64,000 nucleotides of DNA from contig NC_090174.1 of the NCBI RefSeq assembly GCF_024679245.1, positions 17,291,933 to 17,355,932 of the forward strand. Direction: 5' to 3'. Shown here one piece after another: positions 10,421-21,493 of this stretch. Origin of the DNA: Pseudorasbora parva (lineage: Eukaryota > Chordata > Actinopteri > Cypriniformes > Gobionidae). Positions within the stretch are counted from its first letter, which is position 1; each line of letters starts with the position of its first letter. Made by a program: the position numbers and the translations under genes. The notes beneath the pieces are model-generated. The model had not been told where the DNA came from. It searched no databases and saw only the letters and a list, made by a program, of their open reading frames with translations.

Positions 10421-11511
10421 GGCAGATGGGAAACTTTGGCGCTGCAGTCGACAATCTGGTGATTCCTAATGTGGGACACTGAAAAGTCTATGATAAAGGC
10501 CAAAATCTATGATAATGATAATAATAATAATGATAATGAAAATAGTCTAGTTATTCTCTTGGTTATGGATGGATTGATTGATAATTGAACATCAGACAAA
10601 TAATACAATATGATAGTTTTTATGCCTTTTTTTAATACAAAGACATTAGCCAACTATTTTCATGGTCTAGGTTATTATATATAATATATATTTTTATATA
10701 AAAGAGTTAAGTGCACAGTCAGGATTCCTCACTGTTCTCGTGTTCATTTTACTTAACAAATGCATGCAACCACAACAGGCATAAGCTTATTTGAAGGCAA
10801 AATATAAAAAATATCTTGCAACCTGGAGAAAAAAGAAAAAAAAAATATACAACTATACTATACAAACTTTAGGCTAGATTTAACCTCAAGTCACAATTTA
10901 TAAAAAGGTTTAAGACTATTTGGGCTAATGTTTTCCATTTTACTAAACAACAAACACAATCATTATATTATTGCATAACAATACTTAACACTTGAAATAT
11001 TTAAAATGAATTTATACTCCTTAATATCAAGTTTGTCAAAACACTTTGGGTGGGTTTCACACAAGGTCCCTCCTTTCTGATGATTGCTACTGTCTCATAT
11101 GACTGGACATTTGAGAGGTTATATGATTTTGATGACATGGCCCCACAGCTTCAGATAATCCATAGTTTCACTGACATTAGTATATTTATGCGGGACCTAC
11201 AAACACTAAACCTTAGGTGTCCCACATTAGGCACATTTAGGGCATGTCAGTCACCCTATATTATGTCCAGTATATGGAGTGTTCTTGGCTCTTAGCTTTA
11301 CCAATATACAAAGGTGAATGAATATAACGACTAAATATAGGCTTTCATCTCAGGCATCATCTTAATTTTGCTTTAATGTGAACATGATTAATCTGTTACC
11401 TAAGTCTGTAAAATATTTCGGGATACTTTAGAACCACGCTACAGGGCTTTTATTTTGAAACGCACTTTTGTAGGCGGAAAATCTGCTATCTGTTTTGCAT
11501 CTCATGAATAG
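10421..11511. other. No gene recognised
   Basis: AT-rich sequence with a (GAT/AAT)n patch at about 10,507-10,545. No exon, RNA gene or terminal repeat was identified. Confidence 0.4.
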
Positions 11512-12051
11512 GAGTTTCTACTAGTAATAATACAATTATAGAGCTCTGTAATTAGAATTGTTACTAGTCAGAATTGAATTAAAGAGCTCTCTAATTCAGT
11601 TTTTACTAGTAACAATTACAATTAGAGAGCTCTCTAATTCAGTTTTTACTAGTAACAATTGAATTAGAGAGCTCTCTAGTGGAATTGTAGAGCTCTGCAA
11701 TTGGATTATTACTAGTAACAATTGAATTATAGAGCTCTCTAATTGAATTCTTACTAGTAATAAATGAATTGTAGAGCTCTCTAATTGGAATTGTTACTAG
11801 TAAAAACTGAATTATAGAGCTCTACAATTCATTTATTACTAGTAAGAATTCAATTGCAGAGCTCTATAATTCAATTAGAGAGCTCTACAATCATAATTGT
11901 TACTAGTAAAAATTGAATTATAGAGCTCTATAATTGTAATTGTTACTAGTAAAAATTGAATTATAGAGCTCTTTAATTGAATTGTTACTAGTAAAAATAT
12001 AATTATGACGAGTAACGCTGGAACGTTTTTATGCTGAAACGGCCTCCCATA
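11512..12051. mobile_element. Palindrome-array foldback A (GAGCTC/ACTAGT type), left-truncated
   Basis: ACTAGT and GAGCTC alternate roughly every 21 bp. The right terminus is TTTTTATGCTGAAACGGCCTCCCATA-like (12,026-12,051). No left terminus is seen; the array starts abruptly near 11,512. The terminus is the same as that of element B. Confidence 0.8.
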
Positions 12052-12084
12052 CGAGTAACACTGGAACGTTTTTATGCTGAAACG
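12052..12084. repeat. 5' portion of an interrupted sibling terminal repeat
   Basis: CGAGTAACACTGGAACG then TTTTTATGCTGAAACG is the inner part of a right-hand terminal repeat of this family. Its outer part (GAAACGGCCTTCCATA) is at 13,147-13,162, so element B split it. Confidence 0.75.
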
Positions 12085-13146
12085 TATGGGAGGCCGTTTC
12101 AGCATAAAAACGTTCCAGCGTTACTCGTCGTAATTATATTTTTACTAGTAACAATTCAATTAAAGAGCTCTATAATTCAATTTTTACTAGTAACAATTAC
12201 AATTACAGAGCTCTATAATTGTATTATTACTAGTAACAATTATGATTATAGAGCTCTCTAATTCAATTGTTACTAGTAACAATTATGATTATAGAGCTCT
12301 CTAATTCAATTGTTACTAGTAACAATTCCAATTAGAGAGCTCTACAATTCATTTATTACTAGTCATATGTCTCCATTGACTTCCATTCATTTTTAATTAT
12401 AGAGCTCTGTAATTCAATTGTTACTAGTAACAATTGGGATTATAGAGCTCTCTAATTGAATTCTTACTAGTAACAATTACAATTGTAGAGCTCTCTAATT
12501 GAATTCTTACTAGTAACAATTGGGATTATAGAGCTCTGTAATTCAATTGTTACTAGTAACAATTACGATTGTAGAGCTCTCTAATTGAATTATTACTAGT
12601 AACAATTGAATTACAGAGCTCTTCAAATGATTTATTACTAGTAAAAATACACATTAAGGATATGTGTAATTGCAGAGCTCTATAATTGAATTACAGAGCT
12701 CTCTAATTGAATTGTTACTAGTAACAATTCAATTAGAGAGCTCTCTAATCGTAATTGTTACTAGTAACAATTGAATTACAGAGCTCTATAATCCCAATTG
12801 TTACTAGTAACAATTCAATTAGAGAGCTCTATAATCCCAATTATTACTAGTAACAATTGAATTACAGAGCTCTATAATTAAAAATGAATGGAAGTCAATG
12901 GAGACATATGACTAGTAATAAATGAATTGCAGAGCTCTCTAATTGGAATTGTTACTAGTAATAATACAATTAGAGAGCTCTACAATCATAATTGTTACTA
13001 GTAATAATACAATTATAGAGCTCTGTAATTGTAATTGTTACTAGTAAAAAATGAATTATAGAGCTCTTAAATTGAATTGTTACTAGTAAAAATATAATTA
13101 CGACGAGTAACGCTGGAACGTTTTTATGCTGAAACGGCCTCCCATA
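12085..13146. mobile_element. Palindrome-array foldback B, complete (1,062 bp)
   Basis: Terminal inverted repeats TATGGGAGGCCGTTTCAGCA and its mirror bound a near-complete hairpin. The left arm reads ACTAGT (12,144), GAGCTC (12,165), ACTAGT (12,186), GAGCTC (12,208), ACTAGT (12,229), GAGCTC (12,251), ACTAGT (12,272); the right arm mirrors this. The full palindromes are TTACTAGTAA and AGAGCTCT. A non-palindromic landmark, CATTGACTTCCATTCA, interrupts the array in each arm (about 12,373 and 12,888). The short centre near 12,640-12,680 contains ACATATCCTTAATGTG-like sequence. The flanks carry a 6-bp duplication GAAACG (12,079-12,084 and 13,147-13,152). There is no transposase, so it is non-autonomous. 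Confidence 0.9.
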
Positions 13147-13162
13147 GAAACGGCCTTCCATA
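13147..13162. repeat. Outer end of the interrupted sibling terminal repeat
   Basis: GAAACGGCCTTCCATA completes the terminal repeat that begins at 12,052. Its first six bases are the target duplication of element B. Confidence 0.75.
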
Positions 13163-13871
13163 GATTAGAGAGCTCTGTAATTCAATTGTTACTAGTAACA
13201 ATTACGATTAGAGAGCTCTCTAATTGAATTGTTACCAGTAACAATTCAATTAGAGAGCTCTGTAATTCAATTATAGAGCTCTGCAATTACACATATCCTT
13301 AATGTGTATTTTTACTAGTAATAAATCATTTGAAGAGCTCTGTAATTCAATTGTTACTAGTAATAATTCAATTAGAGAGCTCTACAATCGTAATTGTTAC
13401 TAGTAACAATTGAATTACAGAGCCCTATAATTGTAATTGTTACTAGTAAGAATTCAATTAGAGAGCTCTACAATTGTAATTGTTACTAGTAAGAATTCAA
13501 TTAGAGAGCTCTATAATCCCAATTGTTACTAGTAACAATTGAATTACAGAGCTCTATAATTAAAAATGAATGTAAGTCAATGGAGACATATGACTAGTAA
13601 TAAATGAATTGTAGAGCTCTCTAATTGGAATTGTTACTAGTAATAATACAATTAGAGAGCTCTACAATCATAATTGTTACTAGTAACAATTGAATTAGAG
13701 AGCTCTATAATCATAATTGTTACTAGTAATAATACAATTATAGAGCTCTGTAATTGTAATTGTTACTAGTAAAAATTGAATTATAGAGCTCTTTAATTGA
13801 ATTGTTACTAGTAAAAATATAATTACGACGAGTAACGCTGGAACGTTTTTATGCTGAAACGGCCTCCCATA
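13163..13871. mobile_element. Palindrome-array foldback C, left-truncated, centre inverted
   Basis: The same GAGCTC/ACTAGT alternation ends at the right in GAAACGGCCTCCCATA. The central segment (about 13,280-13,345) is in the opposite orientation to the centre of element B, as expected if the hairpin loop flips by recombination between the arms. The right arm carries the GTAAGTCAATGG landmark (about 13,572). Confidence 0.75.
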
Positions 13872-14610
13872 AATTGCAGATATCTCCAAAGAAAGATCGT
13901 TCTAGTCAAAAATCAGACAGAGATATCTATAATTAAATTGCAGATATCTTTAAATGAGTTTCGACTAGGAAGAACTCCAATTCAAGATATCTCGTATTAA
14001 GTTTTGCCTAGACAAAAATCCAATTCAAGATATCTACAATTATAATTTGACTAGTAATAAATTATTTGCAGATATCTACAAATGTATTTTAGATATCTTT
14101 AAATTTGATGAATTAAAGATATCGTAAATGTGATTATGACTAGTCAAAAACCAGTTAGAGATATCTCTAATTATAATTTTTACTAGTAATAATTCAGTTA
14201 GAGATATCTCTAATTTAATTATGACTAGTGCAATTGTAATTTGAGATATCTCTAATTAGAATTATGCCTAGTATTAAATCAATTATAGATATCTTTAATT
14301 ACAATTTCTACTAGTCAAAACTCATTTGAAGATATCTGGAAATATTTTCCAATGGAAGTCAATGGAAGAATGTGACTAGTCAAAATAGCATTATAGATAT
14401 CTTGAATGTATATTATGACTAGTCAAATTAACATTGTAGATATCTTCAATCCATATTATGACTAGTCACAATCACATTGTAGATATCTTAATTGCAATAT
14501 CGACTAGTCAAAATTGCAGAGGAGATATCTGGAACTGGAATTATGACTAGTCAAAACTGATTTATGACTAGTATGCGAAGGTGTATTTAATGCTAAAACG
14601 GCTTGCCATA
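13872..14610. mobile_element. Right half of a GATATC/ACTAGT palindrome-array foldback
   Basis: The palindrome partner switches abruptly from GAGCTC to GATATC at the terminus of element C. The segment corresponds to about 44,800-45,453 of the complete GATATC-type element and ends in the same terminus, AATGCTAAAACGGCTTGCC-ATA (14,590-14,610). The left half is absent, so the unit is broken or rearranged. Confidence 0.85.
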
Positions 14611-15021
14611 GATCTACCGGGGTGGGGTGCAACTGCCACCCTAAGAAAAACCATTGCCACCCTGTCTGCCACCCCGCAGTGTATCCCAAATTCCCAATGT
14701 ATTAAATATAAATAGTTTCCTCTACCGATTTACATCAGCGGTGCATCTGTGATGAGATAATAGCAAGAAAATAAGTCTTTCTATTGTTGTTCAAACAAAT
14801 TACTCAAGAACTGCTTAGTGATCCGCAACGCAACTCATCTCTACCGTCGGTTTCACACAGTCCGTTTGCAGTGTGTATTTATTTTTTTTCGTAACCATGT
14901 TAACAGATAAAAGCTTTCACACTGCACACCGATGCGGTCCGGCAGTGCCTTCAGGAGCGGTGCGTCAGCACTGATTATTGAAGTGAACATCTTATTTCAC
15001 CACAGATGCATAATTTAAAGT
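14611..15021. other. No gene recognised
   Basis: Contains three short TGCCACCC words near 14,633-14,680; otherwise unique-looking. Confidence 0.4.
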
Positions 15022-16437
15022 CCCAGCAAGCAATAGCCGTCATTTCACCGTCTAGGTTAACTATAGACCTGATATAGTCCGGCTATGAGTAGACCACTTT
15101 TAGCCAAAAGAATCTTGAATTTGGTTACATCTAATTTTTGTCCAAACAATTTGTGAGATGTATGATATTCCATCATGTAAGCAAAGTTAACAGTGATTAC
15201 AAGGTGTTTGGTATCATTTCTTTAAAATGATATGTGCATAGGCTGTGTGTAGCCACGGTTTAGCTCCTATACAGACCGGCTATTCGTAGCCCACTTTTAG
15301 TCAAAAGACAAAACTGATTAATTTTAGTTTTTGGCAATGTAGCACATGATATGGTTAATATTACATCATGTTCGCATTGTCAATAATATCTGCAAGATGT
15401 GTCATTTCATGTCATGGTCTATCTAGCCACGGTTTAGCTCTGAATTGGACGGGCTATGTGTAGTCTGCTTTTAGCCCACCCATTTGTAAACATTTGAATT
15501 AGTTTTAGCTTTGCTGTCCCCCATAACATTCACTTAAAATGTAAGACAGTCAAAGAAAATCGTAAGCTAGATATATTTGAAAAAGAAAAAAAAAGAAAAA
15601 AAAATTACAACTCTCAACCGCTAGGTGGCAACTGTAGCCTGTACTACTGGCAACGGCAGATATCGCGAAAAACATTTCTGTCGGTTGGAGTGGATTTTTT
15701 TTTTACACAAGAGGAGAACGGAGAACAACAACGGGCAACAGTAAACGTTAAAGGACATGATTAGCCCTTGTAAGTATCTGTGTTTTCGTTTTGACATATG
15801 CTCATTATATACATTATTTGTTATCGTGTATGAACGGTGAGATTTTAGCTTAGTAACATTATAGAATGAAGCCATGTGGTTAGCATGCTACATGTACACC
15901 TTCAAGGGGATAAACAAGAAACGTGCAACCTATAATAATTTGTTATGAAAGCCACAAATATCCTTTTACTCTTTGGATCATTATATGAAAATATGAGTCT
16001 TTGAATTGGCAAGGCAAAATTGAATGGCATATTTTACCAAGCCAAAAGTGCTTTACATAAAAGCAACATTGGGGAATTTAAAAAATCAATATAAGAAGAC
16101 ATTGTTAAAAAAAACATGATAACAGGAGAGTAAAACTTGCAGTGCAGTGTAAGAAATGTATCATTATTCCTTTCCAGTTAATAAAAGGCAGTGGCAAAGA
16201 TTAAACCCTGATTTAAAATAAATGAAGAGTTGTCGGAGGACTGCAGGTTTTCTTTGAGTTTGTTCAAGATATGTTACGTATAAAAACTGAATTCTGCTTC
16301 TCCATGTTTAGTTTTGACTCGTTGGACAGAAAGCAGACCTGACCCAGATGACCGGAGAGGATGGTTCATAATGCGACAGACGATCAGAAATTCACTTTTG
16401 CCTTAAACCATTCAATGCTTTTCCAATCATCTACCTC

Positions 16438-16757
16438 AGGGTCCTAATGCAACATAATGGCTAAAATATCTTTTAAACACAAAAATTTTAATTCTGCCAT
16501 TTACTCGCCTTCAAGTTGTTTCTTTTCGTCTGTTGAACACAAAAGAAGATATTTTGAAGAACCTGGATAATCAAAAGCTTTATGGGCCCCATTGACTTCC
16601 ATTGTATTTATTTTCCTACAATGAAAGTCAGTGGCTACCATCAAATACCTGGTTACCAACATTCTTCAAAATATATATTTTTGTGTGTTCAACAGAAGAA
16701 AGAATCCCATACAGGTTTGGAACAACTTGAGGGTGATTAAATGATGACTATCTCTTT
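16438..16757. repeat. MITE segment embedded in the CCCAGCAAGC element
   Basis: Contains TCAAGTTGTTTCTTTTCGTC, TGAACACAAAAGAAGATATT and the mirrored CATACAGGTTTGGAACAACT with ACTTGAGGG. This is the interior of the common GTTCACCC-type MITE. The same segment is in copy 2 (about 49,980-50,290), so it was acquired before the two copies separated. Confidence 0.65.
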
Positions 16758-16948
16758 AAACATGTCACATACATGTATCTTAACCTTTTTTTGCCCAGCT
16801 CTAGTGCGCATCCAAGCAAAAGAGAATGACTTCATCACAATTACTTTAAATAAAGTAAACAATTATGATGTCAACAATGCTTTTCTTGTGCAACGTTTTG
16901 TTTCTTATTTGGCAGATGCCATGATGACCGACTTACCAGCGGCAACAG

Positions 16949-16992
<44 letters not shown>

Positions 16993-17209
16993 TTACGTTG
17001 TTAATATTCCATATTTCTTGTCCTAATTTTATTTTTAATTTTATTTTTAACATTTTATTTGGTCATTTTTATGTTTTGATCTTTTAGTATTATCTTAAGT
17101 TGTCTAAATAAAACCTTTATATTTAATGTGTTTGGATGGATTGTTATTTTTTAGAACCCGTTATATTTGAGTGAAAAGAATCCTTTAGCCATTTTGTTGT
17201 CTATTAAAT

Positions 17210-17600
17210 GTATAGATTAGTCATGTGTTAGCCGTCTATTTGATGACAAGACTATCCTTGGGCTATGGTTAGACGTCTATTAGATTTTCACTGACAGCCC
17301 AAATTTAGCCTTGTTTTAGCCTAGACCCATATTGCTGTCTATTAGACATATACATGTAGTCATTCAGTAGCCGTCTAATCTTGGGCTATGATAGACGTCT
17401 ATTAGATTTTCACTGACAGCCCAAATTTAGCCTTGATTTAGCCTAGACCCATATTTGCTGTCTATTAGACGTATAGATGTAGCCATTCAGTAGCCGTCTA
17501 ATCTTGGGCTACGATTAGACGTCTATTAGATTTTCACTGACAGCCCAAGTTTAGCCTTGATTTAGCCTAGACGTCTGGGCTGTGTTTAGACGGTTATTAG
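17210..17600. repeat. Subterminal ~118-bp tandem repeat, three copies
   Basis: Each unit has AGCCGTCTAATCTTGGGCTA, TGATAGACGTCTATTAGATT, CACTGACAGCCCAAATTTAG and CCTAGACCCATATTTGCTG. Copy 2 of the element has about two units (50,740-50,980). Confidence 0.85.
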
Positions 17601-17631
17601 ACGTCTTTTAGACGCAAAATTGCTTGCTGGG

Positions 17632-18004
17632 GTCTTATCTGATAAATTGAAATCAGCCATAGATGTAAAGGATGCAGCAGCAAATATTAATAGGGAAAGA
17701 AAAGGGTTAAAAATAGCATTACTCTGAAACAAGTGCAGTTATAGCCTACATAAGATAAGTTACCATATTTTCTGCTTAACTTTTTTTTAAAGTGCGTTTT
17801 TTTCACTGAGCACATTCTCTGCAGTCCGATGCACTGAAGCTCACTCTCGCTCATGTCTGAGGTAAATCATCAACACCATCACCACCAAAACAAATACGCA
17901 GGTTATGAACAAGAGCGCTCCTGCGTCCATGTTTCTCACACTGTTCGTGTGAATCGCAGCACAGTTCAGCGCACACACACACACAAAATACAGGCAGGAA
18001 CCAT
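17632..18004. other. No gene called
   Basis: A short coding-like stretch DVKDAAANINREKKGLK-like (about 17,660-17,725) has no recognised family and no splice context. It may be a fragment of an old retroelement. Confidence 0.3.
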
Positions 18005-19195
18005 AAGCCCCGTTTCCACCACAGGAACTTTACCCAGGAACTAGGAACTTTGGGTGGTACTTCGTGTGTTTAGACCGCAGGAACCAGGGTATAAATGAAG
18101 TTCCGGGTAAATATTTCCCCCTCCAAACGGCCCTGCTCGCGGGGTAGTACTTTTTCAAAGTTCAGGAACTTTCGAGGGCGGGACTTGGGCGCTGAACATG
18201 CTGATTGGTTGAGCTCACGCAGCATTTTTAAGTTCAACAGGCATTTTTAAAAGTCTTTTGCGAGGTTCGTTCTGCGTTCAATAAATATCAGTCTTGCTCT
18301 CTGTCTGGTGGCGCGCGGTCGTCTCAGCCATCTCACGTTCAATGTCCGTAATAGCTGATAATAATATATTGTCATTTTAAATCTAGCTTTACAAGCTTTC
18401 TGAATATGCTGCATGCTGCTGAGTCTGCATATTAGTGCTCTTTTCTGTCGTTGTTAATTACCTCGTAAACCTATACATAACCAGCAAAAGCAGCACAGCT
18501 TGAATCTCTTCCATACTCGTTATACATTTTTTTTCACCATGTAAACGAACTGACCGATTACTTTTAAGTGTGTGTCCTTACATGACGTGACGGCGTCACG
18601 GCGCGCGCCGTGCTCATGTTGACAAGAGAGGAAAGTACATTTTTCTGAGGGGTAAACTTTTTATTTCGTGAGTTATGAAGATAATGTTGGAGTAATGACA
18701 CAACGTATATTGCCCCGGGCAGTTTTTACTTTAACTGCGCCTGACAGAAGATTTTTTTCTCTGGGATGATTATTACACTTTACAACAAATAGATATAAAT
18801 AATACTGTATTAGTCCTGGTGGCCGTTAAGAGTTGCTATGGCTACAGTAAACACATTCAGCTGCTGGAGAAAACAGCGGCGACATTTTTGATGCGGCAGA
18901 CAAACTGCATGTGACAAAATGATTGCGATTGAAAGTCATCACATGTAAACATCAGATCGGTTTAGATAACGTCTCATGTAAACAGTCCTTTCAATCGGTA
19001 CACTTAAAAATGATTACATGTCCTTCACTGATTTGGAGGAGCAGTCGCGTGCAGTCCTAACGTTACATCACCGGACTAATTTGCCTAATCTTCTCGGAAC
19101 TTTATCGCGGTCGAAACGCAGACAGCTGCAGGTCTGGGGGGGAGAAAAGTTCCTGGTACAAATTGTTCCGGGTAATTTTGGTGGAAACGGGGCTT
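18005..19195. mobile_element. Inverted-repeat element, AAGCCCCGTTTCCACC ends
   Basis: The left end AAGCCCCGTTTCCACCACAG is mirrored by GGTGGAAACGGGGCTT at the right. Subterminal GGAACTTTACCCAGGAACTA at the left matches AAAGTTCCTGGTACAAATTG at the right. This is a familiar fish element style. No transposase frame was found. Target duplication is ambiguous (ATA versus TTA). Confidence 0.75.
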
Positions 19196-19303
19196 TAGAC
19201 TGTAAAAAAATAGGCAGGAACCCGCATCTCTTAAAGAGGCAGCGCTATATTCCAGCTCTTAAAGGGGCCGCGCTATATTCCAGCTCTTAACCCCCCGCCC
19301 CCC

Positions 19304-19309
19304 ACGCAC

Positions 19310-19344
<35 letters not shown>

Positions 19345-19345
19345 C
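19304..19345. repeat. (CA)n microsatellite
   Basis: About 19 CA units with one AAA interruption. Confidence 0.95.
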
Positions 19346-20996
19346 TTTTTACATTACCAGCCGCCACTGCATAATACAATAAAAAACGTGGGCAAAACGG
19401 TCTCTCTTTGTAAACTGTTCATGCATGCGAGTGCTGTCATATGTTTAATATGACGAGTCATTTTCTCCGCGAATGAGCGCGCACATCTGTCTCTGTGCAC
19501 TCCCAAAGCGTGCACACATCTCTTTCTCTTTTAAGTCTTGAGCTTGAACGGACAAACTCGCACAAAAAGTATGTCAACATGTCCATCTTGATGAGTATAG
19601 AAGCAGAATATGGCTTAAGAGAACTTTATACGAGCATATCCCTGCAGTAGCCTAGGTCTTAAAGGGGCAGTAGCCTTTACTGCTGTCTGTTTAATGTCAA
19701 ACAAAAGATAAGGACATCACTCACTGCTCTTGATTGAATAGCTTTTGTAAGTTTAATAAGGATTAATTTTTAATTTAAACAGTTAAATATGCAGTTATTT
19801 TACATTTGATTACTTTATTCAATTTCTCTACCTAAAAACGAATGTTAGACCTAAAAAACCTGAAAAGCATTATTTATTTTATCAGTATCTTTGCTTGACG
19901 GTATTATTTGTGCTGCTGCTTGTATTCAAGTTATTGGGTTTTTATTTGTTATTTTATTTATTTTTATTTGACAGTAGGCCTAGTCCTTTTTTTCCTGGAC
20001 AGAGCAAATGCTGAAATGGGAGGTGGCAACAGTTTACCTGGCAATTATTATTTTATTTATTTAATCAAGTAACATTTAATATCTCTAGCATGATGGAAAA
20101 TTGTAACTTTAGGGTTCACACATAGGTGTTGGAACCATTGTGTGTGTGGAAAAACAAGACCCACCCACTTTTTAAGACCAATGATATTGGACCTACTTTT
20201 ATTGTCTCTAATTCAGCACGTCTGTTTAGAAACACTTATTATTAAACACATGTTAAACGCTTTATTTCCACTTTTTTAATAATTTTCTCAATTTTTAGTG
20301 AAAATAAATGCCTTTCAGATCTGATATGTGATGGGAAAAGGTAGGCTGGTAGAGCCAGTGTGGCAAACGGCGGATTCAAACCTCAGATCGATTTGCGTCA
20401 AAACTTGAAGCCATGCATCTTACCCTACACTATAGCCATGATAAATAGCTCAGTGATTTCTGTAATTTAGTCTGGCCCAATCAATCGTTTAGTAAACGGC
20501 ACTATTTCTATTTGGACATGGAGCATAATAAACATGCAATTGTTCATTATCATTAGGCTACCTGTGAAACTGTTGCTTTCTATGGCAGAGGTCTTTTATT
20601 ATATAGGCAAGAGATATGGCCTCAAACGCACCATAATGCAGGATATCACAACTACGAAATAATACATTTTCTGGGGGAGAACCCCCAGACCCCCCCACAA
20701 AAAAAATGCCCCACCTATAATATTTTTCACCAGCTGGTATTGGGACCCACCAACTTTTTAATTAGCCTCCGACGCCCATGGGTTCACATGACAAAGATGT
20801 GTTAAAAACTAAAAAGATTTTGAGATGACAACATTGTCAAAATGATCCCTGTTCACATATCCATCACTTAACCTGAGGACAACTTAATCAGAAGGTATCT
20901 TAAACTGTGCAAAAAGAAAGAAAAAAAGAAGAAAAAAACAATTTCCAAACTACAGTCCGCCCAGTGGAATTCGGCCATTTCCACCACCACTGTAGA

Positions 20997-20998
<2 letters not shown>
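19346..20998. other. No gene recognised
   Basis: AT-rich. Short stretches near 20,130-20,170 and 20,670-20,775 (GGGGGAGAACCCCCAGACCC) look like the ends of a degraded fish repeat. No exon with splice sites was identified. Confidence 0.35.
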
Positions 20999-21067
<69 letters not shown>

Positions 21068-21101
21068 TGTGTGTATGTGTGTGTGTGTGTGTGTGTGTGT
21101 T
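20999..21101. repeat. (GT)n/(GC-GT)n microsatellite
   Basis: GT repeat with a central GCGTGCGT variant block. The antisense His/Thr and sense Val/Cys frames across it are low-complexity artefacts. Confidence 0.97.
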
Positions 21102-21118
21102 GGTGCAATAAACAATCA

Positions 21119-21157
21119 AGGCTACTTGATTGATTATTGCACCAATCAAGTAGCCTA
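21119..21157. repeat. Short perfect hairpin
   Basis: AGGCTACTTGATTG and CAATCAAGTAGCCT form 14-bp arms around a ~10-base loop, between two microsatellites. Confidence 0.8.
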
Positions 21158-21172
21158 GTTTATTTTTTATTG

Positions 21173-21174
<2 letters not shown>

Positions 21175-21248
<74 letters not shown>
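21175..21248. repeat. (TA)n microsatellite
   Basis: About 37 TA units, roughly 240 bp upstream of the ZP3-like start codon. Confidence 0.97.
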
Positions 21249-21250
<2 letters not shown>

Positions 21251-21493
21251 CTATTTTTTATTTATTTTTTCAATGCGTTTTATTTAGTAAATCAATCAGA
21301 ATTTACAACAGCAACAAAAAAAATGCTGCATTTTTTTCTATTTTTATTTAATTAATTCAAAAGATTTGGTCGAATCAAAATCTTTACTACAATTCAATTA
21401 AGAACAACTGTGTAATTGAATAGATACCTTAAAATGCACAGGAGCATTACCACTTCCTGCCTCGCTCGTATGCGGGTTCTTTCGGCCACGACG

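Larger units (their letters stand above)
15022..17631. mobile_element. Inverted-repeat DNA transposon, CCCAGCAAGCAAT ends, copy 1
   Basis: Begins CCCAGCAAGCAATAGCCGTC and ends AAATTGCTTGCTGGG. A second copy lies at 48,749-51,020 in the same orientation and matches through most of its length. Near the left end a block with GGCTATGAGTAGACCACTTT-like sequence recurs three times (about 15,080, 15,280, 15,450). Near the right end a ~118-bp block (ATTAGACGTCTATTAGATTT, CACTGACAGCCCAAATTTAG) is repeated three times. No transposase frame was found, so it is non-autonomous. No convincing target duplication was resolved. Relative to copy 2 it has about 190 extra bases near 16,010-16,205 and a (TA)n expansion at 16,952-16,982. 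Confidence 0.85.

Noticed and set aside
11875..13889. Recurrent open frames with a GRPFQHKNVPALL start
   Set aside because: They are translations of the repeated terminal sequence and array; they appear wherever the repeat does and end at repeat boundaries.
11512..14610. Regular short repeats as a CRISPR array
   Set aside because: Units are palindromes ~21 bp apart with near-identical, not unique, spacers; the array is bounded by transposon ends with target duplication, and the genome is vertebrate.
11512..14610. ACTAGT, GAGCTC and GATATC as cloning-site or vector contamination
   Set aside because: They are common restriction sites, but they recur dozens of times in diverged context inside elements with genomic target duplications; no vector sequence is present.
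20868..21158. His/Thr and Val/Cys-rich frames
   Set aside because: Translations of the GT microsatellite.
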